DNA of 64,000 nucleotides, taken from contig NC_070574.1 in the NCBI RefSeq assembly GCF_026914185.1, forward strand, positions 806,001 to 870,000, given 5' to 3'. The position numbers and the translations under genes were made by a program. Under the pieces are notes generated by a model that saw only the letters and a program-made list of their open reading frames with translations, was not told the DNA's origin and searched no databases. Positions 21,684 through 32,245 of the stretch are shown here, piece by piece (the first letter of the stretch is position 1; every line of letters starts with the position of its first letter). Source of the stretch: Puccinia triticina. Taxonomy: Eukaryota > Basidiomycota > Pucciniomycetes > Pucciniales > Pucciniaceae.

Positions 21684-22804
21684 ATGCCTATCGTCCCCGC
21701 GGGGCCTTCAGCTCCTTTCGACAAATTTCACTGTTTTTTAACCAACGGCTTGGTCTCGCGCACGCCATCCGTGGCAGATCTGGTGATCCTGGGAGGCTGG
21801 AAGGAATCCACGCTAAACGGATACAATTGCGCGGTAAAAAAGTTTTTGAAGTTTTGCGCCACATGCAACGAGCCACTGGGCGCGCTTCCGATTTCAGGCG
21901 AGACGCTCAAACGGTTTTGCGTGTGGGCAGGGCGCAACGCACACACCTCCAATGCCGGCAAAGTGAATTCCTCGACTCTCGGCCAATACATATCTGGCCT
22001 CCGGGCGTGGCACAACTTCCACTCCGCTGCATTCCCGGCCTGGAACGAGGCACGCATAGGTCTAATCCTACGTTCTTCTGCTAGGGTTGACGCTACGACT
22101 GCACTACGGTCCCCCAAACCACCAGTGATGTTGTGGCAATTGTTGGCCATCGCCAACATCAGGTTCGGGGGGACTAATTTCGACCGCGCCAGGTTCGGGG
22201 GGACTAATTTCGACCGCGCCGTGGCTGACCTGGCCTTAGTCGCGTTCTGGGGCCTCGCTCGGCTGGGGGAACTGACGTAGTCGAAGCGGCAAGGCACGTT
22301 GCCTTACGCCACATCGTTGTTAACCACAGATGTCACCTTTACGACCGGCGAAACGGGGGGCGAGATAGCGACTCTGACACTAAGGTCCGCAAAAACCGCC
22401 GGTCCAGGTGGCGCCCAACTCATCGTGCTCACGAAGCAGAGAGGAATTTTGTGCCCCGTGGACGCGCTCAGACGACGCCTGGCTGAGTTGGGCACGACCA
22501 GGACATCCTTATTTGGCTACCACGAAGGTCGCACTCGGTTCCATCTTACTTGACGAGACGTGATCTCGCGCATCCAAACAGCACTTGAACACGGCGGTTA
22601 CCCCAGCGTCCTGGGTCACAGTTTCCGCGTCGGGGGGGCGTCTCTGAGGCACGCGTTAGGCATGTCCACCGAAGATCTGTGTTTGTTGGGACAATGGACC
22701 TCACGGTGCTACAAACTTTACTTGAGGCTGTACGACGCGGCCGCCCTCAAGCGCACTAGAGCTATCCTCGCAAACGTCAGGGAAGACGGGGTTGAGAGAG
22801 AATG
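21684..22804 (+). pseudogene. Ngaro tyrosine recombinase, two in-frame stops
   Basis: This enzyme would integrate the circular cDNA by a phage-integrase-type reaction. From ATG 21684 one frame runs through the SAM-like N-terminal domain (TLNGYNCAVKKFLKFC) to the catalytic segment with first Arg (FWGLARLGELT, about 22248-22277), the H-x-x-R box (LGHSFRVGGASLRH, about 22612-22652) and the C-terminal Tyr region (CYKLYLRLYDAAALKR). Stops at 22278 (TAG) and 22551 (TGA) break it without changing the frame. A 30-bp tandem duplication adds ten residues (RFGGTNFDRA twice). Confidence 0.88.
22161..22220 (+). repeat. 30-bp perfect tandem duplication in the recombinase
   Basis: 22161-22190 and 22191-22220 are identical and keep the reading frame; the second copy inserts ten residues just before the first catalytic arginine segment. 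Confidence 0.95.
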
Positions 22805-22898
22805 AGAGTGTTGTATTGTTTCCGTTTTCTGCAGTTTTTCTTCTGGAGTTTTGGGGGTTCACGCGCGGCTCAGGCTCCCTCAGAAATCCTGAGTTCTG

Positions 22899-23084
22899 GG
22901 TATACGCCTGAACCCACTCCTGTCTCTTGTTGCAGTTGCCAAAATGAATCACTGTCATTTCTCACACCCTGGTCGAGGCCAAGGAGAGGGAAACCCTCTC
23001 TTGCCTTTCTTCCCACACTTGCTACGGGCAGCTGCGGCACAGCGGCCTGTGGCAAGTACCAGGCGAGAAGCGGCAGCCAAATGG
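22899..23084 (+). repeat. Ngaro B1 repeat
   Basis: Starts GGTATACGCCTGAACCCAC and ends CAGCCAAATGG. A near-identical copy (B2) is at 23369-23556. Together with A2 between them this forms the B1-A2-B2 end of a Ngaro element. Confidence 0.88.
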
Positions 23085-23333
23085 ATTGCGGGGGTGCAAG
23101 TAGGGCACCGGGAGCTCCCCTCCGTCCATGGAGGCTGCTAAGTGGGCAGACCTGAGAGATCGGAGCTGGGTGGCGCACAGACCGCGAGAAGCAAGCTGTC
23201 ATGCAGATCGCGACTACACGCCAGAGGGACTCTTATAAGAGTCCCCAGCGGAGGGAGAGACACGCTCCTCACGTGTTCCCTCCCCTTAGATCTCCCCTCG
23301 CCCACTTCTAGCGCTCGCCATTTTCTTTAGGCA
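23085..23333 (+). repeat. Ngaro A2 repeat (empty site for copia-A)
   Basis: Matches A1 without the copia-A insertion and so shows the original target CCCTC once (about 23114-23120). Confidence 0.9.
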
Positions 23334-23368
23334 CCTCCCACCCACCCGTCTATACACTCAGGAGTGGG

Positions 23369-23556
23369 GGTATACGCCTGAACCCACTCCTGTCTCTTGT
23401 TGCAGTTGCCGGAATGAATCACTGTCATTTCTCACACCCTGGTCGAGGCCAAGGAGAGGGAAACCCTCTCTTGCCTCTCTTCCCACACTTGCTACGGGCA
23501 GCTGCGGCACAGCGGCCTGTGGCAAGTACCAGGCGAGAAGCGGCAGCCAAATGGAT
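23369..23556 (+). repeat. Ngaro B2 repeat, 3' end of the element
   Basis: Differs from B1 by a few substitutions and ends at ATGGAT (23556), after which flanking sequence begins. A short 35-bp unique stretch (23334-23368) separates it from A2. Confidence 0.85.
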
Positions 23557-23702
23557 CGCCGCCACAAGGAAAAGCGCCCTTGGACCCCTCAGGGTCTTCC
23601 GCACGGCAAAACAGGCATCAATTGCATAGTCAGCACAAACTGCACACATTATATAACTAGGGAAAGATTGAATTCAAAGCTGGTCCAATTGATCAGGCCT
23701 AC

Positions 23703-24800
23703 CACCAGGGGAGATATGTTCCCACTCCCCAGGGAGTGCCAGAGCTGAATTTTATGTGAGTTTTGGTTGGATGTGAGCCTGATGTGGATTAGTAACTCAT
23801 CCCCAAAATAGTAAATTGGATGAAGAAGTTAGTGAAAAGTCAGTCACAATTGATTTGGAATTCAACACAATGTTGTGTAGAATTCTTTTGTTTTCTATGT
23901 ACAACTGTAGGAAGAAATATGATGAAATGATATTTCACCAAAGTCCAACTCATCAATTGCTCCTGTTTACTGATTTTTAAGGATAGCAAAGCAAAATTCC
24001 CATTCTCAAAAGCAATTCCTCCAAAAAAATGGGTTTCTTGTAATTCACATTATTTGCCCGGATGTACAAAATTAAACTAAAAGTTGACTTGGTATTATTG
24101 GGTTTAGATTTTTGGAATGTGGTAATGTTGCAGTCATTGAAATTGAAACCCATTTTCTTGGAAATGCGGGAATTAATTTGAATTTGGCTGATAAAAATGA
24201 CAAAAAACTGTTTTAATAGGGTGAAAGTCTGAGTTAAGTCAAGGTTGGATTGCGGTGCCAATTCACTTTGGCCATATATACTGTTCTCCTCACGAAAATG
24301 ATCTAGTGAATTTTATATTTTTTTGCTTTTCAAAATTCACATGTGCACATGCAAGTTAACCTTTTTGCACTTTGCTAATAGTCACCCTGATGTACGCGCG
24401 TACATTGAGGTGGAAATATCACAGGATGGGCCTTTCACAGCCACATGAAAAGTAAAAAATTTGTTTTGAGACACCAATTGTCCCCCTGATGTACGCGAGT
24501 ACATGAGGGGGAAAAAATCACAGGCTGGGCCTTTCACATCTCCATGGAAAGGACACACTGGTCATGGAGCCAAGAAAGGACTATATTCTGGATGAGTTCT
24601 GGATGGATTATAGATGAGTTCTGGATAAATTTTTGGCGAGTTATGGTTTATTTCAGAATGATTTCCAACTGATTTCCACGCTGACTTCCAGTCTTGTTCA
24701 TACCTATTCAATATTGCTTTACCAAAGGCCTCCAGCACAGTTATGGAAAAAAGTTACGGTAAGGCACTCCCTGGGGAGTGGGAACATATCTCCCCTGGTG
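23703..24800. mobile_element. CACTA-like non-autonomous element I
   Basis: 1098 bp with 38-bp terminal inverted repeats starting CACCAGGGGAGATATG and a 3-bp target duplication TAC (23700-23702; 24801-24803). CACNA-type ends and 3-bp duplications are typical of the CACTA superfamily. The interior is AT-rich with no coding frame and contains two GTACGCGCGTAC / GTACGCGAGTAC palindromes (near 24393 and 24492) followed by GGGCCTTTCAC. An inverted copy of exactly equal length is at 29706-31851. Confidence 0.85.
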
Positions 24801-25039
24801 TACACCCAAGAAAATCGGACATATAACTAACACAAATAATAAATGAATGACATAATGAGAAGAAGAAAAAGGTCAAGTCAAGCCAAGGCAAGGCAAGGAA
24901 AAATATCCTAGATTTTTATCACTTCCAGCAGAGGGATTAATAGCAGGATGACTTGGATCACCCTTGAGCAAGTCCTGTTGATCAGTTTCCAGCTAAATTC
25001 TAGTTCTCAATTTGTTTGGAGGAAAATTATTGTATGTCC

Positions 25040-25560
25040 ACTTTTCCCTACCCTTGTGGTCCATCAGATCTGATGAAAAAAATTGCGGACATCCTGCAGA
25101 GGATCAAACTGAATAACAACATCAACATCTGGAAGATCCAGGCCTTGAGCTTTCAGATCTGTACCAAGTAACACAACCAGGGAGAGCGTATTAGAGCTCT
25201 TGAAGGCTGTGAATTAAGTCATCAATATTTGAGTCAGGCTTATTTGACCATGCAGTGAATGGACCAACAGTAATTCTAATCCATTGGACACTGAAAGGAT
25301 CTGAAGACCCCTCAGAACAGCGGGAGTCATATCAACAGGTTTGTACACATTCATTGCGTTTGAGAGAAAAAAGAGAGAAAAAAAGGTGATTCAAACATAC
25401 CTTGTAGAAATATTCTACACAAGCACAAGCAGCAAAATAAACAACAGATTTTTGCGGTTGCAATTTGGAAACAATGGTGGGGTAGCGTGGGGGATTGAGT
25501 AAGGAGTGTTGGTATATTGGACGTACATAATAGCTTTTGGGGGAAGGCACTTGCGGAGTG
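25040..25560 (-). pseudogene. SPB4: SPB4/DDX55-type DEAD-box RNA helicase fragment
   Basis: Minus-strand exons of a 60S-ribosome-biogenesis helicase. The first (about 25560-25405) reads NPPRYPTIVSKL and SVVYFAACACVEYFYK and ends at a good donor (TACAAG|GTATGT near 25400). The next starts after a TCTTCAG acceptor near 25298 with ILSVSNG and LVHSLHGQISLTQ. Further along, in another frame, LKAQGLDLPDVDVVIQFDP (about 25150-25095) is helicase motif V of the SPB4 type. In-frame stops and frame changes separate the parts, the arginine-finger motif VI is replaced (FFIRSDGPQG), and the N-terminal helicase domain with the Walker motifs is absent. It is a decayed fragment lying between a CACTA-like element and a Helitron end. 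Confidence 0.65.
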
Positions 25561-25569
25561 GCAAACCAA

Positions 25570-26162
25570 AAAATCTTAGTGGGTGCCTGATATTGTGGAT
25601 GACACGGTGCGGGGTAGCGGCAGCCGTTACAAGAATGGATGGTGATGCCGCGGATACAGTTTTGTGGTAACGTGTTGGTGGATACGGGTTCAGCTTGGCG
25701 GCTGATACATGTAACGGTAGGGGCTGGTTGTGTACAGTGGATGATGAATTTGTTTGCTGTAGCTGGAATTGTTGTGGCTGGTGTACAAAGGCAACAGTTT
25801 GTGGAGGACTAACTATAAATCTGCTGGGGGAGGGTGTTTCTGTTTGTCCCCTTGTTGATTCAATTGACCGGTGATCTCATGACCTACTGCGCTTGCATAG
25901 GCAAAAGTTGCTTATTGGCCCCTCTTCCTCCCAGCACTTCCTGGGCGGAGGGCAGTCTACTGGCCCCTTTTTGCCTGTTGCTCATGCACCAGCTGGGGGT
26001 CAACCCAAGGCCCTTTGGAGTTTGGGGGTTAAAATTTTCAGTGGCAAGGAGGCCGGCAGGGTTTTTGAGAAAATTGCAGGCCAAACCCATGAACCTAGTT
26101 TCTGTGAAACTGTGTTTTTAATAAACTTGGATTATTATTACACAATTCTGACATATAGTCTA
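25570..26162. other. interval without a recognised gene
   Basis: About 590 bp between the helicase fragment and the Helitron end. Near 26106-26135 it contains AACTGTGTTTTTAATAAAC, which recurs almost identically near 31977, suggesting a shared 3'-UTR-like or repeat sequence. No coding segment recognised. Confidence 0.35.
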
Positions 26163-26194
26163 CTAGAGGTCAAGGCGGCTTCGCCGCTGCAAAA
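26163..26194 (-). mobile_element. Helitron-like 3' terminus 1
   Basis: On the minus strand a GCGGCGAAGCCGC hairpin is followed after about 10 bases by CTAG and then a T in the flank. Hairpin plus CTRR and insertion between A and T are the Helitron 3' signature. The element body extends to higher coordinates; its 5' TC end was not identified. Confidence 0.6.
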
Positions 26195-26602
26195 TTTAGC
26201 TTCAGTTGACTCACCTTCTCTATTTACTCTCCTTTTCTCCCCGGCATTCAAATCTCATTCCCCCCCCCCCCCCCATTTAGCCTCCAAGTGTAACTTCATA
26301 CAAATATATCCAATATCCCTGAGACACATCAGGTTTTCCCTGCAAGGCTGGCCCCCCTCTATTACAACTATCCATTTATAGAAAAGTTTCACCAAAAATA
26401 ATTCCTTCCCAAGCATGAATTTTTTTAATCATTCCAAATTTTCTAGGACCTGCTTATAGCCCAGAATCTCTTAGCTTTGAGCACTTGTGTCCCAGCCATG
26501 GTGGTATAGCAGGAGGGCTCAATTGTATGTAGGTGTCCTTAGGTTCCCTAACCTTAGGTTCCCTAAGGTGATTGTATATGGACATTATGACTGGAGATAA
26601 AG

Positions 26603-27568
26603 TGTCAGCCTTAGAGTCATCACAGCTGACCTAAAAGCTGCCTGTTCTACCTTTGTTACATATAAATTACTTCATATCTTTTTCATCTTAAGAGATAACC
26701 TTGTTTTGACTTCATATTCTGTTTCCTCATGCAAATTTAACCCTAGTTACAACTTATCACTTCCTTGTAACTATACTCCTTCCCTGAGTTATTGAGTTGT
26801 GGCGCACTTGCGCAGTTGTGACGTGTCAGCGCTACCAGGCGCGCCAAACCACATGTACATATGTAAATTACATAAGCAAACTGTGAAAATTTTCGTAGTC
26901 AGGATCCCCCTTGCCTGAGGCGGATCTACAGACTCCAGCACACCAGAACCACCACCCAGATAACTCCAGGATCACCCCCAAAGAGCCTACTATACTCCCA
27001 GTATACCTACCGTCACAGGCGCCTAGGATATTGACAGTAAGTAACCTCTTTCACTGAACCTTGTTTATCTCAGAGGTACAACTCTGTGTCTTGCTTGATC
27101 TGCTCCTTCTTCTGGTTTTGCCTCCTTCTTGATCACAGGGCTGTCCCTCCAAATCCACAGGCCTTTGCCTCTATCTTGATCACAGGGCTGTCCCTTATTA
27201 TCACTTGGCCTTTGCCTCAAATCTAGGTTACAGGGCTGTCCCTCAGGTTTCCCTTTAAGAACCTTGACTATCCAGAAGGAAGCTAAAAAATTGTGGCTGG
27301 ATTAAACTTATCTAATCCAGATACCCTCCTGAGAGGAAGCTGTAGCACTTCTAGCACAGATTAGCAGCACTCTTCTGAAGAGTAGCATTGCCAGTGGACG
27401 TGCATTCCCACTAGAATAACCTAGTACTTCTCCTTTTCCTTATCCTGCTTGGTTTCTCTCTCTCTTTCTCTTTTTCTCTTATAGTTGTAGTTTCTTTATC
27501 CCAAGAAATCCAACTATTGCCCCCCCATTTCTTGTGTCCTGTTGTCACTATAGAGACTCAGGCTCACA
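26603..27568 (+). repeat. solo LTR, family D, with target duplication
   Basis: 966 bp from TGTCAGCCTTAGAG to GACTCAGGCTCACA, flanked by TAAAG on both sides (26598-26602; 27569-27573). It carries an internal tandem array (27127-27245) of ACAGGGCTGTCCCT and GGCCTTTGCCT units. No internal coding region; it is the product of LTR-LTR recombination. An inverted family member is at 32585-33545. Confidence 0.88.
27127..27245. repeat. minisatellite inside solo LTR D (about 2.5 units)
   Basis: Units of roughly 48 bp each contain GATCACAGGGCTGTCCCT and GGCCTTTGCCTC. The counterpart in the other LTR copy has four units. Confidence 0.7.
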
Positions 27569-27573
27569 TAAAG

Positions 27574-28305
27574 TTTGGCTGGTACCTTTAGAATTCATGC
27601 TTGCTGCTGTGCACAGCTAACCTCTCCAGGAACATGTATGATCCTGGATACATAACTGAAAAACAAAAGACATTCCTTTGCTGTCTCACAGGCAGTTGGT
27701 TTTGGTGTTTTTTTTTTTTTTTTTTTTTTCTTTATTTCTTTTGTTTACCATCTGCCTAATTGCTGACCTCTCATAAATATGTGGCTGCAAAACAAGATAA
27801 TCTTGAGAATACAGAAAGAAACAATCAAAAGAACAATTTTTGATCAACTGGCTTGGCTGACTTGAGAACTACTTCATGAGCATCACTTTTCTCAAGCAAA
27901 CTCTTCAAGTGGAGGGTGAGTGGGAAAGGGTGATGGGGACAGGCAAGCAAAATTTTCCTGATATTGTTGTTGGGTGCGACACATTCACAGCCAAAGGATG
28001 CGTTGTGGGTGGGAGGGAGCTTGTTAAAGCTTGAGACAAGAGAGCGATGCAAGAGCGGGTCGGCGGCGGACTGGTCGGCTCGCGCGTTGAGTGACATACA
28101 GCTGAATGTGCGCGAGATTGGTGGGGTGGACGCGGGTGTCAAGGGCGTCGGTTGGCCCTTGTGCGTTGCAGAGCTGTCGAGGAGCTGAATTCAGCCCGTT
28201 CTTCCAAGTCCCGGCACAGAGCAAAAATTAGTTCAACAGACCTCGTGTAAGAAAGACGTGAAGAATCAAGGCACGGACCAACCATCACAACATATGTTTC
28301 TACGT
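27574..28305. other. interval without a recognised gene
   Basis: Contains a poly(T) run (27708-27730) and a minus-strand open frame at 27825-28142 that matches nothing I know. It lies between the solo LTR and the histidine-kinase fragment. Confidence 0.35.
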
Positions 28306-29258
28306 TTATGTAAGACTATGTTTCTGATAATCACTGATATGTTGGACGGGGCCGGGACTGACAGGCCGAGTACGGTCGGGAGGAAGAAGATGATTGGCGC
28401 GGGCGGGAGTGAGCGTAGTTGAGCCGGATTCTCCGGGGTCGTTGAGGGAGGGCCGTTTGGTCTTTGGGGACGACTTCTTTTTCTCCTTTGGTGGCTTTGG
28501 AGGAGATGTCTGGGAGGGCGGGTGAGAAGGCTTGAGGGGTTCAGACTTGGCGGACTCCATATTTGAACTGCCCTCTTGGGCCGGCAATTTAGGCAGTTTG
28601 ATCGTCCGATCCGTTGTCATCTGCCTTGGCGAAGAGGGGGTAGCTTGAGACATCCTCATCTGTGTCTTGTGCAGCCCTCTGCTAGAGAGGCTCTGATTGC
28701 CAAGCTGATCCAACAACGAGCCATCTCGCCACCCATGTTAATACCAAGGGAATGCGAACTTCCGCTACCCTTGGACCCTCCGGTCGAGCCAAAGCTGATT
28801 GACTTGCGCGGCTTGCTTTGGTTTTGGTTTTGGAAGGAGCTGGTCAAGCGGGGCAAATATGGAGCTTCAGAGGAATTTCGACCGCTACTTTCGCCAGTTA
28901 TCGCGTCCACAATCTCATCGATCCCGCTGCTTGATGTACCCATTGAGCCAGAGCCGTGGTTGCTTCCGGTACTCCCTTGACTGGATGACATCTTGGTGGT
29001 GTGTTTGCTTAGCAATGAGCCCGAGCCGATCGACTTCATGTTGCCGGAATCATCAGAAGTCGCGCCACGCGAGTTTTTGTTCTTCGGGACCACAAAAGGT
29101 AAGGTGATACTAAACTTTGAGCCCTGGCCCACAGTTGAATCTACCCGCAACTGGCCACCCATGTTGTGCACAACTCGTCCGACAACGGCAAGCCCAAGAC
29201 CGATTGACTCACACATTGCTTCATCATGTGATTCGCCAGAGCCAACAGGTTGCACCAC
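28306..29258 (-). pseudogene. histidine-kinase fragment (end of HATPase domain plus linker)
   Basis: The minus strand opens with GSGESHDEAMCESIGLGLAV and continues VHNMGGQLRVDSTVGQGSKF, SITLPF: the G2 box and final strand of a sensor-kinase ATP-binding domain. In fungal hybrid kinases this domain phosphorylates a histidine in trans and is followed by a receiver domain. Here it is followed by a long Ser/Gly/Pro/Lys-rich linker, with a one-base frame change near 28690 (MGGEMA... to LLDQLGNQSLSSRG), ending at a stop near 28306 without a receiver. The N-terminal sensor domain, the phospho-acceptor His box and the N and G1 boxes are missing; the sequence just upstream is unrelated. It is a truncated gene copy, perhaps captured by the Helitron whose end lies 2.1 kb away (inference). 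Confidence 0.7.
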
Positions 29259-29702
29259 GGTGGTTTGTTAGTGCACAGCGTTGATAGGGTGGTGTGGCGG
29301 TGGGTTGCAGATAGCAACAATGGATATGTACAATTCATGGCAAGGGTAACGGTGAATTTGATTCAGAGCGAGTTGAGAGAATGGCGGCGGCGAGTCTAGC
29401 AACGCAGCGAAGGACAAACTGCTTAAAAGAGAGGCAGTGTTTGAGATTATTGATTGCCCAGGGCAATTGGAGACGCTGCACTTCCAGCTATCCATTGCCC
29501 TCAACCCCTCCGCTGTTGCACATGCGCAGTCTGAGGGGCAAAGAGTGGGCCCCCCACGGGTCCGTAGCCTTAGCTGCTGGCCGGGGGCCTTCATGTCCAT
29601 CCCTTTTGACCCGCGCACTAGACGCGGGCTTGGGGTGAGCCTGAGTACACAGCTCTGCTGTTGTTGGGGGGCTAGGTTGAGATTTTATTTTTTGAATGAT
29701 TA
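29259..29702. other. interval with a possible GTPase-like scrap
   Basis: A plus-strand frame near 29434-29480 reads VFEIIDCPGQLETLHFQ, recalling the DxPGQ Walker-B region of Rag/Gtr-type GTPases, but nothing around it supports a gene. Otherwise no feature seen. Confidence 0.2.
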
Positions 29703-30690
29703 TTGCACCAGGGGAGATATGTTCCCACTCCCCAGGGAGTGCCTTACTGTAACTTTTTTCCATAACTGTGCTGGAGGCCTTTGGTAAAGCAATATTGAAT
29801 AGGTATGAACAAGACTGGAAGTCAGCGTGGAAATCAGTTGGAAATCATCCTAAAATAAACCATAACTTGCCAAAAAATCATCCAGAACTCATCTATAATT
29901 CATCCAGAACTCATCCAGAATATAGTCCTTTCTTGGCTCCATGACCAGTGTGTCCTTTCCATGGAGATGTGAAAGGCCCAGCCTGTGATTTTTTCCCCCT
30001 CATGTACTCGCGTACATCAGGAGGACAATTGGTGTCTCAAAACAAATTTTTTACTTTTCATGTGGCTGTGAAAGGCCCATCCTGTGATATTTCCACCTCA
30101 ATGTACGCGCGTACATCAGGGTGACTATTAGCAAAGTGCAAAAAGGTTAACTTGCATGTGCACATGTGAATTTTGAAAAGCAAAAAAATATAAAATTCAC
30201 TAGATCATTTTTGTGAGGAGGACAGGATATATGGCCAAAGTGAATTGGCACCACAATCCAACCTTGACTGAACTCAGACTTTCACCCTATTAAAACAGTT
30301 TTTTGTCATTTTTATCAGCCAAATTCAAATTAATTCCCACATTTCCAAGAAAATGGGTATCAATTTCAATGACTGCAACATTACCACATTCCAAAAATCT
30401 AAACCCAATAATACCAAGTCGACTTTTAGTTTAATTTTGTACATCAGGGCATATAATGTGAATTACAAGAAACCCATTTTTTTGGAGGAATTGCTTTTGA
30501 GAATGGGAATTTTGCTTTGCTATCCTTAAAAATCAGTAAACAGGAGCAATTGATGAGTTGGACTTTGGTGAAATATCATTTCATCATATTTCTTCCTACA
30601 GTTGTACATAGAAAACAAAAGAATTCTACACAACATTGTGTTGACTTCCAAATCAATTGTGACTGACTTTTCACTAACTTCTCCATCCAA

Positions 30691-31735
30691 CACTGCAAGA
30701 AAAACTCTAGAAACTGCTTGCAGTTGAGATGCAGCAAGCTTGAATCAAGCCTCAGCTCAAGCTGCAGTCAAACACCCAAATTCCATGCTGGTGCACCTTC
30801 AGTTTGTACCTTGTTCAGCATCTCAATGCTTAACATGCTGTAGAGCTCATGCAGTAGGCTGAGAAAAATGTTCAAACTTGCAAATGAGCATCCCCCTGAG
30901 CACCCTTTTATTTTCTTTTAGAAAACACTCCATGTGCCATTGAATCCAGCCAGAATAATATAAAAAGGGTATGTACACATGAAGGGGATATGTACATATG
31001 AAAGGAATATGTAAACATGAAAGGGGAATGTGAGAAGGTGTATTAACACATAGAAGGGATATGTACACATGATGAAAGGGGTATGTATGCATGAAAGGGG
31101 TATGTATTCATGAAAGGGGTATATATGCATGAAAGGGGTATGTGCAGTAAGGGGTATTTGCACATGAAAGGGATATGTAAACATCAAAGGGGTATGTAAA
31201 CCTGAATAATGAAAGGGTTGAAAAGGATGTAAAAAACTCAAAGGGGACATGTAAACATGAAAGGGTCATGAAAGCATGATGAAAGGGGTATGTACACATT
31301 GTGAAAGGGATACACTCACATGAAAGGGATACACGCACATGAAAGGGATACACGCACATGAAAAGGATACACACACATGAAAGGGATACATGCACATGAA
31401 AGGGGTATTTGCACATAAAGGGGTATGTACACATTTATATGAAAGGGGTCAATACATACAAAAGGGATATATCCAAATGAAAGGGGTATGTGCACATGAA
31501 AGGGGTATGTGCACATGAAAGGGGAATTTTCACATGAAAGGGGAATTTGCACAGGTATCGACTCAGTATTTTGGAGCCTTTACTCAGTTTTTTGTACCTT
31601 AGACTCCCTCTTGCATAAATTATGCAATGTGCATGGAAATTGAATCAACCAGTGCTTGATTCTTGCATGAGGCACAGCTTGCCTTGAGCTCTTGCATCTC
31701 AACTGCAAGCAGTTTCTAGAGTTTTTCTTGCAGTG
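30691..31735. mobile_element. CACTG-ended element nested in element II
   Basis: 1045 bp with roughly 40-bp terminal inverted repeats starting CACTGCAAGAAAAACTCTAG, flanked by the 3-bp duplication CAA (30688-30690; 31736-31738). Element I has the uninterrupted site once. CACTG ends and a 3-bp duplication again suggest CACTA. The middle is a minisatellite; no transposase. Confidence 0.9.
30960..31556. repeat. minisatellite, about 18-20 bp unit
   Basis: Some thirty imperfect copies of ACATGAAAGGGGTATGTGC. On the minus strand it reads as open frames with a repeated YPFHV-like peptide, which is a by-product of the repeat and not a gene. Confidence 0.9.
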
Positions 31736-32044
31736 CAATTTACTATTTTGGGGATGAGTTACTAATCCACATCAGGCTCACATCCAACCAAAACTCACAT
31801 AAAAGTCAGCTCTGGCACTCCCTGGGGAGTGGGAACATATCTCCCCTGGTGTTGTATGGAGATTATTGCGGTCATATTTTGGAAGTTTTACATAAGGGGA
31901 AACCCTTGATTTTTTTTTCTCTCTTTTGTTATTTTATAGGGGGAACCCTTGATCTTGTTTTTTACCATTCAGATAAAACTGTGTCTTTAATAAACTTGGA
32001 TTAGCCATTCCTTTGAATAATCAATCATAAATCCTCTCCCAATA

Positions 32045-32245
32045 GGGGGGTTCATAATTGAATTTTACTAAACTTTGGAGCCAAATTTAAGGCCTTTATG
32101 AACAAAACTTCAAAATTTGGGGAAAATGCACAGCAGCAGGTAGTACTGATCAATCAGTGCAATTTATCAATTCTAAAAAAAATGTTCATAAACACCTTAT
32201 AAAAATGTGTCCCAAAGTTTTGTAAATTTCAATTGTGAACCCCCC
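32045..32245. mobile_element. Tc1/mariner-like MITE
   Basis: 201 bp with about 33-bp terminal inverted repeats beginning GGGGGGTTCATAATTG and flanked by TA on both sides (32043-32044; 32246-32247). No coding capacity. Confidence 0.75.

Larger units (their letters stand above)
10571..23556 (+). mobile_element. Ngaro-type tyrosine-recombinase retrotransposon, interrupted by copia-A
   Basis: The order of parts is A1 (10571-10608 plus 17005-17215) - gag (17959-19621) - reverse transcriptase/RNase H (19951-21505) - tyrosine recombinase (21684-22804) - B1 (22899-23084) - A2 (23085-23333) - B2 (23369-23556). Split direct repeats with the recombinase last and no integrase or methyltransferase are the diagnostic layout of Ngaro elements, which integrate through a circular intermediate. 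Without copia-A and its duplicated target the element is about 6.6 kb. Coding regions carry a frameshift and several stops, so it is defective. It sits 222 bp upstream of NTF2. Confidence 0.88.
29706..31851. mobile_element. CACTA-like non-autonomous element II (inverted copy of I)
   Basis: CACCAGGGGAGATATG ends as in element I, target duplication TTG (29703-29705; 31852-31854). Length 2146 bp; subtracting the nested element (1045 bp) and its 3-bp duplication gives 1098 bp, exactly the length of element I. Orientation is opposite to I. Sequence is highly similar to I with scattered substitutions. Confidence 0.9.

Noticed and set aside
30847..31552. Minus-strand open frames with repeated YPFHV/IPLSC peptides
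   Set aside because: They are translations of an 18-20-bp minisatellite inside a CACTG element.
30960..31556. Possible CRISPR-like array
   Set aside because: Units are contiguous and variable without unique spacers, and the genome is eukaryotic.
23703..31851. One large composite CACTA transposon spanning both copies
   Set aside because: The two copies each have their own, different 3-bp duplications (TAC and TTG), so they inserted separately.
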